Part shown: in pieces, positions 1 through 12,200 of the stretch
How positions within the stretch are numbered: position 1 is the stretch's first letter
Layout: each line of letters begins with the position of its first letter
NCBI RefSeq assembly: GCF_039555335.1
Contig: NC_092629.1
Span: 5,751,432 to 5,815,431 of the forward strand
Length of the DNA stretch: 64,000 nt
Direction of reading: 5' to 3'
From: Amphiura filiformis
Lineage: Eukaryota; Echinodermata; Ophiuroidea; Amphilepidida; Amphiuridae
Position numbers and translations under genes: made by a program
The notes under the pieces: model-generated
The model's input: only the letters and a program-made list of their open reading frames with translations
Databases searched by the model: none
What the model was told of the DNA's origin: nothing

Positions 1-1651
1 CTAATGAGTACATGGATAACCATAGCGAAATGGGCATAGATTGGATAGCTCTTTAAATTTCAAATCGATTTCAGTGATCAGTCTACTATTACACCTCTTT
101 CAGAACATTCCAATATCATTGTCTCCACTAGGAATATAACCATACCATTTACCGGAGCTCCTTAACATTGTGATTATTTACTAACAGGTTGCACAATAAT
201 AATAAACTTCGCTATACTTTGTGTACAAAATGGGCTCTATCACAGAAGCTCGATTCAGTTTTGGAATTTATAAAGACAAAACATATGCAAGAAAACAACC
301 AAAACTAGATATATTGCAGCCTACGAAGGCTACGAAGTCCAGCCGTGACCTTGAAGTGACCTCTGATGACCTTGAAAATATTTGGAGTACAATTGCATTT
401 TCGTGAAAGTTAAGTTAAATAACAATCTAGCTTATAAAATAATTTGATCTTTGTTGACCTCTAATGACCTTGAAATTACCTCCATTTTGTTTTAAATCAT
501 ATCAATATTACATATTCTAATTTAGATATAAATTGGACGAATTTTGGAATGTTACCCCTTTTGACCTTTGGTTGACCCCTGGTGACCTTGAAATGACCTC
601 CATATTTTGAATCATATCGTGATCACATAATTATACTAATTTTCATTCGAATTGGACAAATTTTAGAATTTTACCCCTTTTGACCCCAAAACAGACCCCT
701 CCCCATGTCCAAGCCAAATTTGATTATAACTCTATGCACCCAATGCTATAGTCATTTTGGCATTATTCTGAAGATCACTGCACTTAATATGCAGCAAATA
801 GTGAAGTTTAAGATGATTTTCAGTAATCAACCTATTTAACCCCTGCATGACCTTGTAGTCCAAATCTGTGTTTACCCTATAGACAGTAGCTTGTGTCAAT
901 GTATATGTGTAAGTCGTATCTCTGTACCATGTAATCTGTAGGAAAAGTAGCATTTTGAAGGTATTTGGTTATGTGCCGGAAATACCCCTTAATGACCTTT
1001 GACCCCAAATATGTGTTTATCCCATAGCCCATAGACCCCAACTATAGCCGATGCCGATGACCAAGTTTCACTACTCTACCATGTAATCTGTAGAAGAAGA
1101 AGCATTTCAGGTAAAAATCGCATTTTTGGCCAAAATTAACTCATGCGTGACAAATGTAAAAACTGGGATAGTGGAGCTTTTGCCTAAGTTTGGTTATAAT
1201 CGGTCAAATAATGAAGGAACTAGAGCTAATAATGTCAAGGTTGACAGAAGAAATAAAGAACTAGATATATTGCAACCTACGAAGGCTACGAAGTCCAGCC
1301 GTGACCTTGAAGTGACCTCTGATGACCTTGAAAAGATTTGGAAAACTTTTGCATTTTCGTGAAAGATGTAGGCATTAAGTTTAATAACAATATAGCTAAT
1401 AAAATAATTTGACCTTTGTTGACCTCTGATGACCTTGAAATGACCACCATTTTGTTTTAAATCATATCAATATTACATATTCTAATTTAGATTTAAATTG
1501 GACGAATTTTGGAATGTTACCCCTTTTGACCTTTGGTTGACCCTTGGTGACCTTGAAATGACCTCCATCATATTTTGAATCATATCGTGATCACATAAAC
1601 TAATTTTCATTCGAATTGGACACATTTGAGAATTTTACCCCTTTTGACCAC

Positions 1652-2090
1652 AATTTTTTTTTTGATTTGATTTGATTTGATTTGTTCGGGTTTTGACAAC
1701 CCTGGATAACCCAAGAAAGCCTCTATTGAAGCTTATTTCCATTGGGGTCCATTTGAACACCGGGGCGGGTTGGGAACAGTCAGGGGTTAACACCCTACTC
1801 TTTTCGAAACTGGCTGCGAGATACATGTACAGGTATGGCTCTCTGTACACGGGACCGACGGCTTAACGTCCCCTCCGACGGACGGAGTACTTTCATGATT
1901 CATTTACCCAATTCTAAATGAACCATGGGGAGAGCGGAAGTCTGAATTTAATCTACAGAAGTTGCCAATTAATTTCAGACTTTTTTTTCCAAGTCAATAT
2001 CCCAGCAAATCGCCACCGCCGGGAATCGAACCCGGGACCTCATGCACTAAAGGCAAGTACCCTAACCATTGCGCCACGCTCTCCCGGTAA
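1652..2090 (-). mobile_element. tRNA-derived SINE with (ATCAA)n-type tail
   Basis: On the minus strand, 2088-2012 reads as a tRNA-like head with an A box (TGGCGCAATGG) and a B box (GGTTCGATTCC). The body continues to about 1700 and ends in a short tandem tail (plus-strand 'gatttgatttgatttg', 1656-1683) and a T run. Comparison with the sister repeat unit at 690 shows the insertion cleanly splits 'gacc(c/a)caa' from 'aacagacccctcc'. The element was therefore added after the repeat units multiplied. A target duplication is not certain. Confidence 0.75.
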
Positions 2091-3589
2091 ACAGACCCCT
2101 CCCCATGTTCAAGCCATGTTCAAGCCAAATCTGATTATAACCCTTTATGCACTTAATGCTATAGTCATTTTGGCATTATTTTGATGATCACAGCGCTTAA
2201 TATGCAGCAAATAGTGAATTTTAAGATGATTTTCAGTAATCAACCATTTTGACCCCTGCATGACCTTGAACTCGAAATCCGTGTTTACCTTATAGACACC
2301 AGCTAATGTCAGTGCATATCTGTCAATCTCATCTCTGTACTATGTAATCTGTAGGAAAAGAAGCATTTTGAAGGTATTTGGTTATGCGCCAAAAATCCCC
2401 TTAATGACCTTTGACCCCAAATCCGTGTTTACCAAATATACCCCAACTATTATAGTCGATGCCGATGACCAAGTCTCATTACTCTACCATGTAATCTGTA
2501 GAAGAAGAAGCATTTTGGGTAAAAATCGCATTTTAGCCAAAATTACTCATGCGTGACGTTTGACCCCAAGTGGTTAATGTCAACTGTAAAGACTGGGGTA
2601 GTGGAGCTTTTGCGTAAGTTTGGTTATAATCGGTCAAATAATGAAGGAGCTAGAGCTAATTATGTCAAGGTTGACAGAAGAAATAAAAAACAGATATATT
2701 GCAGCATACGAAGGCAAGAAGTCCAGCCGTGATCTTGAAGTGACCTCTGATGACCTTGAAAAGATTTGGAAAACTTTTGCATTTTCGTGAAAGATGTAGG
2801 CATTAAGTTTAATAACAATGTAGCTAATAAAATAATTTGACCTTTGTTGACCTCTGATGACCTTGAAATGACCTCCATTTTGTTTTAAATCATATCAATA
2901 TTACATATTCTAATTTAGATTTAAATTGGACGAATTTTGGAATGTTACCCTTTTGACCTTTGGTTGACCCCTGGTGACCTTGAAATGACCTCCATCATAT
3001 TTTGAATCATATCGTGATCACATATACAAATTTTCATTCGAATTGGACAAATTTTAGAATTGTACCCCTTTTGACCACAAAACAGACCCTTCCCCATGTT
3101 CAAGCCAAAACTGATCATTATAACCTTATAAGCACCCAATGCTATAGTCATTTTGGCACAGCACTTAATATGCAGCAAATAGTGAATTTTAAAGTGATTT
3201 TCAGTGATCAACCCTATTTGATGACCCCTGCATGACCTTGAAATCCAAATCTGTGTTTACCCCATAGACACCAACTAATGGCAATGCATATTTGTTAGTC
3301 GTATCTCTGTACCATGTAATCTGTAGGAAATAAGCATTTTGAAGTTATTTGGTTATGTGCCAGAAATACTCCCTTAATGACATTTGACCCCTAATCGGCC
3401 GTGTGTACCCCATAGACCCCAACTTTAGCTAATGCCGATTACCAAGTCTCATTACGCTACCATGTAATCTGTAGAAGAAGCAGTTTGGGTAAAAATCGCA
3501 TTTATGTCCAAAATTACTCATGCGTGATGTTTGACTTCAAATGGGTCATGTCAAAAGTACAGGCTGGGGTAGTGGAGCTGTTACCCATG

Positions 3590-3795
3590 TTTGATATAAA
3601 ATTGGATCGGTTGAGCCCATATTTATTGGTCGAGCTATGAGTTTTAAAATATTGGACGAGACGTAGTCGAGTTCAATATTTTACAACTCATAGCGAGACC
3701 AATAAATATTGGGCGTAAAGCATCAATTTTATCATTATTATATTTTGGATCCAATATTATCACAACTTGGATCCATCAAAACATAATAATGGTTA
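3590..3795. mobile_element. Hairpin (foldback/MITE-like) element, copy 1
   Basis: The left half 'atttattggtcgagctatga' is repeated inverted as 'tcatagcgagaccaataaat' about 70 bp further on, and the ends carry 'ttggatc' motifs. Further copies lie at 4341-4530 and 58951-59125. No coding capacity; a non-autonomous DNA element is the likely class. Confidence 0.6.
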
Positions 3796-4340
3796 TAATC
3801 GGTCAAATAATAAAGGAGCTAGAGCCAATTATGTCAAATGTTGACAGAAGAAAGAAAGAAAGAAAGAAACAGAAACTCCTGAAATACAAGATACAAATAC
3901 TAAAGAAAGAAGAAGAAGAAGAAGAAGAAACCGCTGGGATGCAAGAGTCCAGCCGTTTACCCCTTTTGACCCCAAAACAGACCCCTCCCCATGTTCAAGC
4001 CAAATTTGATTACAATCGTATAAGCACCCAATGCTTTAGTCATTTTGGCATTGTTCTGATGATCACAGCACTTCATATGCAGCAAATAGTGAAGTTTAAG
4101 TTGATTTTTAGTAATCAACCCTATTTGACCCCTGCATGACCTTGTAGTCCAAATGTTTACCCTATAGACACCAGCTAATGTCAGTGCATATGTGTCAATC
4201 TCATCACTGTACTATGTAATCTGTAGGAAAAGAAGCATTTTGAAGGTATTTTTAGCCAAAATTACTCATGCGTGACGTTTGACCCCAAATAGGTCATTTC
4301 AAATACAAAGGCTGGTGTAGTGGAGCTTGTGCCTGAGTTT

Positions 4341-4530
4341 GATATAAAATTGATCAATTGAGCCCATATTTATTGGTCGAGCTATGAGTTTTTAAATTCA
4401 TAGCGATGAGTTTTTAAATTCATAGCGAGACCAATAAATATAGGGCGTAAAGCATCCAATTTTATCATTATTATGTTTTGCATCCAATATTTGCACACAC
4501 TTGGATTCGTCAAAACATAATAATGGTTAT
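4341..4530. mobile_element. Hairpin (foldback/MITE-like) element, copy 2
   Basis: Same family as 3590-3795. The loop region differs: it has a short direct repeat of 'gatgagtttttaaattcata'-type sequence instead of the 'ggacgagacgtagtcgag' centre. It lies inside another copy of the 1-kb repeat unit. Confidence 0.55.
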
Positions 4531-4904
4531 AATCGGTCAAATAATTAAGGAGCTAGAGCCAATTATGTCAAGGTTGACAGAAGAAAGAAGAACTAGATAT
4601 ATTGCAGCCTACGAAGGCTACGAAGTCCAGCCGTGACCTTGAAGTGACCTCTGATGACCTTGAAAAGATTTGGAACACAATTGCAATTTCCTGAAAGATG
4701 TAGGCAGTAAGTTTAATAACAATCTGGCTAATAATATAATTTGACCTTAGTTGACCTCTAATGACCTTGAAATGATCTACATTTTGTTTTAAATCATATC
4801 AATATTACATATTCTAATTTAAATTTAAATTTGTCGACTCCAATTGGCTTCAAAGTTAAAATCTAAAAATCTTAGATGTAGTATGTTGATGTCACTTGTA
4901 CAGT

Positions 4905-5100
4905 AATTCCCGATTGTCGACAAGCATGGACCAATTGTTGACAAAACACTAGTAATTAAAAATATTAGAGATAAGCTTAACATTTCCATTACTTGCCATG
5001 AAATTCCCGATTGTCAACAAGCACGGACCAATTATCGACAAAACACTAGTAATTAAAAATATTAGAGATAAGCTTAATATTGTCATTATTTGCCATGAAA
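4905..5100 (+). repeat. Tandem duplication, period 97 bp, two copies
   Basis: 'aattcccgattgtc(g/a)acaagca' begins at 4905 and again at 5002. Each copy contains 'aattaaaaatattagagata'. The second copy ends near 5100 with 'tgccatgaaa'. No coding content. Confidence 0.7.
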
Positions 5101-5151
5101 TAGCTGCATCAGTTTGCTATTTTCATTTGCAGAATACCTTTCTATTAAGGT

Positions 5152-5830
5152 TGGTCTGAACCCTGGAATTATGGAAACTTTCGGGCCTCATAACTGCTAA
5201 ATTGTTGGTCTAAAGTATATAAAAGTATACATATTTAGAATGGCAAAGACTTGATAAGTTCATCTGTAAGGTCAAATTTGGACCAAAATGCTCATTTATG
5301 GCCCAAAATCCCAAAAACCTTTTGGCCCACTTTTTTTTTTATGCAACGTAAAAAAAATTCTTGTGCCCCAATTTTTTTTTTTATTAATTTTTAAAAACTA
5401 GATAAAAATATCTAGGAGCCATTTTTTCATTTGTTTGAATTTTGACCAACTTTACCAAAAATATTTGAAATTTGGGCGAAAATCGGGCTTTTTTATGATT
5501 TTTTGACCATTTTTGGTGCAAATTTCTCTAAGTTGGTCGAAATTCAAAAAAATGAAAAAACAGGACCTAGATATTTTTTATCTATTTTTTAAAAATTAAT
5601 AAAAAAAATATTTTGGCCCAAGAATTTTTTTTACGTTACACGAAAAAAAGTGGGCCAAAACCTGTTTTTTAGATTTTGGGCCAAAATGAGCATTTTGGCC
5701 CAAATTTGACCTCACAGATGAACTTATCAAGTCTTTGCCATTCTAAATATGTATACTTTTATATACTTTAGACCAACAATTTAGCAGTTATGAGGCCCGA
5801 AAGTTTCCATAATTCCTGGGTTCAGATCAA
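5152..5830. mobile_element. Palindromic inverted-repeat element (~0.68 kb)
   Basis: The left end 'ggaattatggaaactttcgg' (5165) is matched inverted at the right end as 'ccgaaagtttccataattcc' (5798). The arms run about 310 bp inward to a centre near 5490, including the mirrored stretch 'gtatacatatttagaatggc'. This is the structure of a foldback or MITE-type non-autonomous DNA transposon. It ends about 135 bp before the first recognised exon of gene 1. Confidence 0.8.
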
Positions 5831-5965
5831 TCAATAGATGAATAAAGTAGAATTGAAATTTTTTGAACATTGTCATGTGAAAAAATAAAATGGTATAAAC
5901 CGGATGTGCAGTTTCCTTGGCTTTTTAAACATAAAGTTAAATTTCGTTACAAATATTTTTTTCAG

Positions 5966-6226
5966 ATGTACACACAAAATGGATACCTGACGCTGATGCA
6001 GCAACGGAGGGTGAAGATTACTACCCTTATGTAACTCTAACACCGATCCCAAGTACCGCAAGTGCTACTTTCCGTTCGTATGTATATATCCCAATTATTG
6101 ATGATAACGTGATTGAAGAAACGGAACGGTTTACCTTGAACGATATCTCATTCACGACCATGGGCAATAATGAAGTGGCATGTATGGCTACCTGCACTCT
6201 CTACATTCATATCATCGATAATGACA
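5966..6226 (+). CDS. Gene 1 exon: Calx-beta domain, C-terminal half
   Basis: A 261-nt exon between a pyrimidine-rich acceptor ending TTTTTTTCAG and the donor A|GTAAGC; it opens in phase 1 and closes in phase 1. It encodes '[19 protein letters not shown]', then the Calx-beta signature '[17 protein letters not shown]' and the closing strand '[10 protein letters not shown]'. The acidic IIDD and IIDND stretches are where Calx-beta domains bind calcium. It also carries a Cys pair (VACMATC), typical of the domains in this gene. The first half of this domain should be upstream but is not visible in the repeat-filled 5' region. Confidence 0.82.
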
Positions 6227-9200
6227 GTAAGCGCTTATCACAGTTCCGTAGACTTATTGCCCTTTAATTATAATATTTGTAAATCATATTTGTTCATTTA
6301 TTTATTTGTACGTTTCGTTCTTGGCAGTGAAAATATAAACACTCGAACTGTAACAAGTCGATTTTCGGCTATAAATCATACTAGAAACAAACGATATTCA
6401 AACTGTTGGTTAAATATAATCCCGGGAATATAATAAGGAATCACTATTCTGATCTAAATACTAAGTTTGAAATCAAGATACCCTAAAACTAAAAGCAAAA
6501 CTAAAAAGCAAAACCCAAATTATTCTAGGGTTGCATCAATTCCCCACCCTCTGGGGTCAGGTGAGGGGTATTTAGTTTTTTTTCTGCTTTTTTGTTTACA
6601 CTACTAAAAGTGGGTCAATATCCTGGAGTCAATAAACCTTTTTCTATTGCGTTGATGGCTAATTAGGTATACATTAGGTGGGGGCGAAAAACACCTTTTT
6701 TCTCGAATCGACTTGGAAGTCTCGGAGAATATTACTGGGGGTACATACTAGTATTGTGCTGAAATATCAGTAAGATCGACGCATGTTTCACCCAGGCAGT
6801 AGATTTTTACAAAATCCCTACTTTATTGCTATTTCTAGAGAACAAAGATCACTTCCTAGTCTTTTAATGGTACTCTAGTGTGTACAAAGAACAAGACCAC
6901 TTTCGGGAAAAGACCAAAAACTACCAGCAATGCTAATTTCAAAATAAATCTCTCATGAAAATCCTCCGGACGAGAACCAAATTATTAATTTTATGCGGCC
7001 TAAATTATTTTTTTTTGACCCGACCTTATTTCTCATTAACACATCATGCGATATTTTCGTATTTCATTAACCGTTTTTGAGGGGTAATTAAAAAAATATC
7101 CAAATAAAAACATACGTCTGCGCGTTTTTTTCAGTCGGGTCAAAACCGATAAATCTGCAGTACTTGGAATGGAAAAATCGGCAAAAATAAAGTGTCACAA
7201 ACTACTAATTTTTATTCATAAATTAAAGGCAGTCTTTCTAAGTTTCATTTTCTTTGTAGGATGTAAGTTGCAGATAGCTAACGACCTGTATATAAATACG
7301 TGAATATTTTGTTGTTTTTATCTGTTTATAGTGCCGTGTGTTTCATTTGATAACTCCGTCTACATAGTACCAGAAGATGGGACGCCGACCCCATAGGCCT
7401 TGTAATTCCCAATCTAGACTCTGGAGACCCCACAGGGATAATTCCTGTTAATATAGGTAAGTTTTTAATCAATGCTCGACGACGAAACTGATAAAATTTT
7501 GTCATAGTTTGCTTTATCCCGTCGAAAAAAGCCACTGCTTTTCATGTTATGTCCCTATACAGTGAAGAGGGCTTTATTTACGCTTGTCAAGTCCAGCCAC
7601 ATTGGGATGACTTGCACGAAGCAGGTAGGGTTAAGTGACCGCTTATAGGTTGAATTCCCAGTCTGCCTAACCATGAAGCTCCCGTGGCCAAGTGGTCAAG
7701 GCGATGGTCTCCTAAACAGAGGTCCTGGGTTCAATTCCCGGGCGGGATCACTTTGCCTATTTCCTCCTTTAAACATTGCTCGACGGCGAAACTGATAAAA
7801 TCGCATTATAGTTTGCTTATTCCCGTCGAAAAAAGCCACTGTTTTTCATGTTATGTCCCTCCACAATGAGGACGGCTTTATTTACGCTTGTCAAGCCCGA
7901 GCCACATTGGGATGACTTGCACGAAGGAGGTAGGGTTAAGTGACTGTTTATAGGTTGAATTCCCAGTCTGCCTAATCATGAAGCTCCCGTGGCCAAGTGG
8001 TTAAGGCGCTGGTCTCGTAAACCAGAGGTACTGGGTCCAATTCCCGTTACCACACAAAAGTATTATTATTATTATTATCATTATTATTATTGTAACGGTA
8101 ACGCTAAATGATTTGAATATTTCTCTTCCTTTTGGATAGGCTTTACCTGCACAGACATATCTGCCACCATTACGACAGACTACACATTAGAAACTCCAGT
8201 TGATTTTACGGGCCCCACTGGAATTACTTCAATCACAGCTGTGGTCGATGACCTTAATGAAGGTGTGGAATGTTGTGTATTATCTATCAATCCACCTGAA
8301 GCACCGACCGACTACAAATTAGTCACTCCGTCGACAGCCAAAGTATGCATTATAGATGCTCCAAGTACCCCAGGTACTCCAGGTAAGTACACCTTGTACC
8401 TATTCAGCTTCATATCAACAAATAACAACGGTGTACCGTTTTGCTTTTACTACAATGTCCATACTACGCGTGTTACTTAGGGGATGGGGAACTTATAAAA
8501 AATGGGTAGAAATGGGAGGAGTCTGCTATGTTTACTGTAATGTTGGTGCATATCAATGACAAAACTCTTTAGTTTTATATTTGAGGGTCACAGGAAAGTA
8601 TGTAAATAGGCTTGTATATTTGATGTTGCATTTCAGCTCACGCCCTTGTTTTGCAGCCACGATTTCATCAATTTCCTGTACGGCGATTTCCTTTTTCTTT
8701 GGTTTGGCGTGCTGAAATAATTATGGTACTTACTTACAACTTTGGAGAACGGCATATGCCTTAATGAATCTCGTCAATGCAGACAATTCGACGTGATTTT
8801 GCAAGCTTCTACTTGCTATTTTTTCAATCAAAATCAAGTTGTCCAAATCATGCTGATCACTCGCACCTGTAAGATTAGTATCTTTGAAAAGAGCGGTATT
8901 GTATTCAATCTATGATTGCAGATATACACAGGATGAGTGCAACCTGCTTGTAGTGCAAGGCGATATAGTCAAAATTGTATTCATTAATTGCTATGGTAGT
9001 TAATCCGATTTATTAGTTACTTCTACAGCGAATTGTCGGTATCCATCCATATCTTTTTTAAGCAGTGTTACTGTGCAATTATGTGCTAGTAAATAATTTG
9101 CGTATTTCACAGTTGGATTGATTTTTAAATTATATTTTTATTTTGCTTGATGATGTATATAATTATGTGTGTAGTATTTTAAAACCTATTCAATCGTTAT

Positions 9201-12200
9201 ACTGAATTCGTTGTATTTTGATGTAACATAATTTTGTTATTGTAAAGCCCATTGAGGAATATGCGATTCACAATGCGCTATATAAATGCTGTTTTATTAT
9301 TCTAATATATTTATATTTAACAGCCATTGGGACCGAAATGGGACTTTGTGATTCAAGTGCGTCATGGATTTTCTTTAAAAAAATAGGATGATGCTTCATC
9401 AGTCCCAGACACTACCCCCAAAATCTTAGCTTCCTCGCTCATTACGTTTGTCCGAAAAAAATTAAACATAAACAATGTTAAATGGTTTACCAATTAGCAG
9501 CCACTAGAAAATTGTGCGCCAACGTTGGCCCAGTGATAAGAAAACAGTTTTTGAATCCTTCTATGGGTGTCATTACAATGATACAAAAAATTGTTGGGTT
9601 ACCATTGGCGCATCGTAATAATCAAGTTTAAAATATTAGTGAAAAGCGCCCTCGTGCTGTTTTCTGTGGCTTTAAACTCATTGCGCCATTAAGTACCCAC
9701 AAAAAAGCAAGTTGAAATGGATAAACTAGTTATTTAGAATCAAATGCAAATGCAAAATTGATGGGTGCTCGTTGGCGCAAGAAGAAAATGGAGGTCAAAG
9801 GTCAAATTTTCTAATTTTGAGCCATTTTCACGCCTCATTAATTTCGTGCGCCAAGGTCAAAGAACAGAAAAATTTGTGTTCAGTGGTAAACAAACTGTAA
9901 CTCTACTAAAAGAAGCAGTAAATAGCTTGAGAAACTCCAGTTGATTTTACGGGCCCCACTGGAATTACTTCAATCACAGCTGTGGTCGATGACCTTAATG
10001 AAGGTGTGGAATGTTGTGTATTATCTATCAATCCACCTGAAGCACCGACCGACTACAAATTAGTCACTCCGTCGACAGCCAAAGTATGCATTATAGATGC
10101 TCCAAGTACCCCAGGTACTCCAGGTAAGTACACCTTGTACCTATTCAGCTTCATATCAACAAATAACAACGGTGTACCGTTTTGCTTTTACTACAATGTC
10201 CATACTACGCGTGTTACTTAGGGGATGGGGGAACTTATAAAAAAATGGGTAGAAATGGGAGGAGTCTGCTATGTTTACTGTAATGTTGGTGCATATCAAT
10301 GACAAAACTCTTTAGTTTTATATTTGAGGGTCACAGGAAAGTATGTAAATAGGCTTGTATATTTGATGTTGCATTTCAGCTCACGCCCTTGTTTTGCAGC
10401 CACGATTTCATCAATTTCCTGTACGGCGATTTCCTATTACTTCGCGTTAGTATTTTGAACACTTTAAAGAAATAATTATGGTACTTACTTACAACTTTGG
10501 AGAACGGCATATGCCTTAATGAATCTCGTCAATGCAGACAATTCGACGTGATTTTGCAAGCTTCTACTTGCTATTTTTTCAATCAAAATCAAGTTGTCCA
10601 AATCATGCTGATCACTCGCACCTGTAAGATTAGTATCTTTGAAAAGAGCGGTATTGTATTCAATCTATGATTGCAGATATACACAGGATGAGTGCAACCT
10701 GCTTGTAGTGCAAGGCGATATAGTCAAAATTGTATTCATTAATTGCTATGGTAGTTAATCCGATTTATTAGTTACTTCTACAGCGAATTGTCGGTATCCA
10801 TCCATATCTTTTTTAAGCAGTGTTACTGTGCAATTATGTGCTAGTAAATAATTTGCGTATTTCACAGTTGGATTGATTTTTAAATTATATTTTTATTTTG
10901 CTTGATGATGTATATAATTATGTGTGTAGTATTTTAAAACCTATTCAATCGTTATACTGAATTCGTTGTATTTTGATGTAACATAATTTTGTTATTGTAA
11001 AGCCCATTGAGGAATATGCGATTCACAATGCGCTATATAAATGCTGTTTTATTATTCTAATATATTTATATTTAACAGCCATTGGGACCGAAATGGGACT
11101 TTGTGATTCAAGTGCGTCATGGATTTTCTTTAAAAAAATAGGATGATGCTTCATCAGTCCCAGACACTACCCCCAAAATCTTAGCTTCCTCGCTCATTAC
11201 GTTTGTCCGAAAAAAATTAAACATAAACAATGTTAAATGGTTTACCAATTAGCAGCCACTAGAAAATTGTGCGCCAACGTTGGCCCAGTGATAAGAAAAC
11301 AGTTTTTGAATCCTTCTATGGGTGTCATTACAATGATACAAAAAATTGTTGGGTTACCATTGGCGCATCGTAATAATCAAGTTTAAAATATTAGTGAAAA
11401 GCGCCCTCGTGCTGTTTTCTGTGGCTTTAAACTCATTGCGCCATTAAGTACCCACAAAAAAGCAAGTTGAAATGGATAAACTAGTTATTTAGAATCAAAT
11501 GCAAATGCAAAATTGATGGGTGCTCGTTGGCGCAAGAAGAAAATGGAGGTCAAAGGTCAAATTTTCTAATTTTGAGCCATTTTCACGCCTCATTAATTTC
11601 GTGCGCCAAGGTCAAAGAACAGAAAAATTTGTGTTCAGTGGTAAACAAACTGTAACTCTACTAAAAGAAGCAGTAAATAGCTTGAGTCCTGTTGGTTAAT
11701 TTTTTAAAATGATTTTCTAAATATCATCTTAAGGCAAGTAAACAGTAAATAATATGCCATGCCGTTCTATATGCGAACTTTAAGCGTCCTCTACTAGATA
11801 TGCCAACAAGTACCCATGGTGTTTTAAACTTTAGTTAGTGTATTCAAGTGCTGTTGCTTGCATTTCTGTGGAAATAGATGTGGGATCATGTTGGCGCAAG
11901 GATATTTTAAGGGTCAAAGGTCACTTCAAAATCACAAAATGCTACTTTTATGTTAGTTTGTGCGACCATATGCAATCTTCAAGTATCCATTTCTCAATGC
12001 GCCAACAAGTACCCATGGTGTTATAACTTCATTTAGTTTATCCAAGTTCTGTTACTTGCGTATCTGTAGGAATATGTTTGGGCTTATGTTGGCGCAATGA
12101 TATTCTGAGGGTCAAAGGTCAATACAAAAATCTCAAAATATGACAAATTGCATTCTTTGAGTGTTGGTAATTTCAATGGCAACAAGATCCCATAATTTTT

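Larger units (their letters stand above)
1..4830 (+). repeat. Field of ~1-kb interspersed/tandem repeat units rich in TGACCT motifs
   Basis: The same block recurs four times. Its signature 'gaaggctacgaagtccagcc' or a close variant lies near 322, 1279, 2709 and 4612. It is followed by TGACCTTGA-rich sequence, then an 'attttgttttaaatcatatc' block, then 'cagacccctccccatgt', then 'ttaatgacctttgacccc'. A partial copy occupies 3789-4260. Spacing is about 960 bp between the first two copies. It is stretched between copies 2 and 3 by a SINE and between later copies by hairpin elements. The short ORFs here are only frames through the repeats. No gene exon is recognised. I cannot assign a transposon class: no coding domain or clear terminal repeats are visible. 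Confidence 0.7.

Noticed and set aside
3840..4139. 116-aa frame with a Lys/Glu-rich stretch
   Set aside because: The Glu run comes from (AAAG)n/(GAA)n microsatellites inside the 1-kb repeat unit; no gene support.
221..4139. Several 60-116-aa frames in the first 4 kb as a possible small-protein family
   Set aside because: They recur only because the DNA repeats recur, change frame between copies and lack any domain.
4905..5100. Possible CRISPR-like direct repeats
   Set aside because: Only two adjacent 97-bp copies without spacers in a eukaryotic genome.
7983..8050. tRNA-Thr(CGT)-like sequence
   Set aside because: The anticodon arm folds, but the B box is mutated (GGGTCCAATTCC) and it is one of two heads in a tandem SINE.
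8241..8480. Frames starting at internal ATG of exon 8140 and its copy at 9982
   Set aside because: They run through the splice donors into the intron; the real coding unit is the splice-bounded exon.
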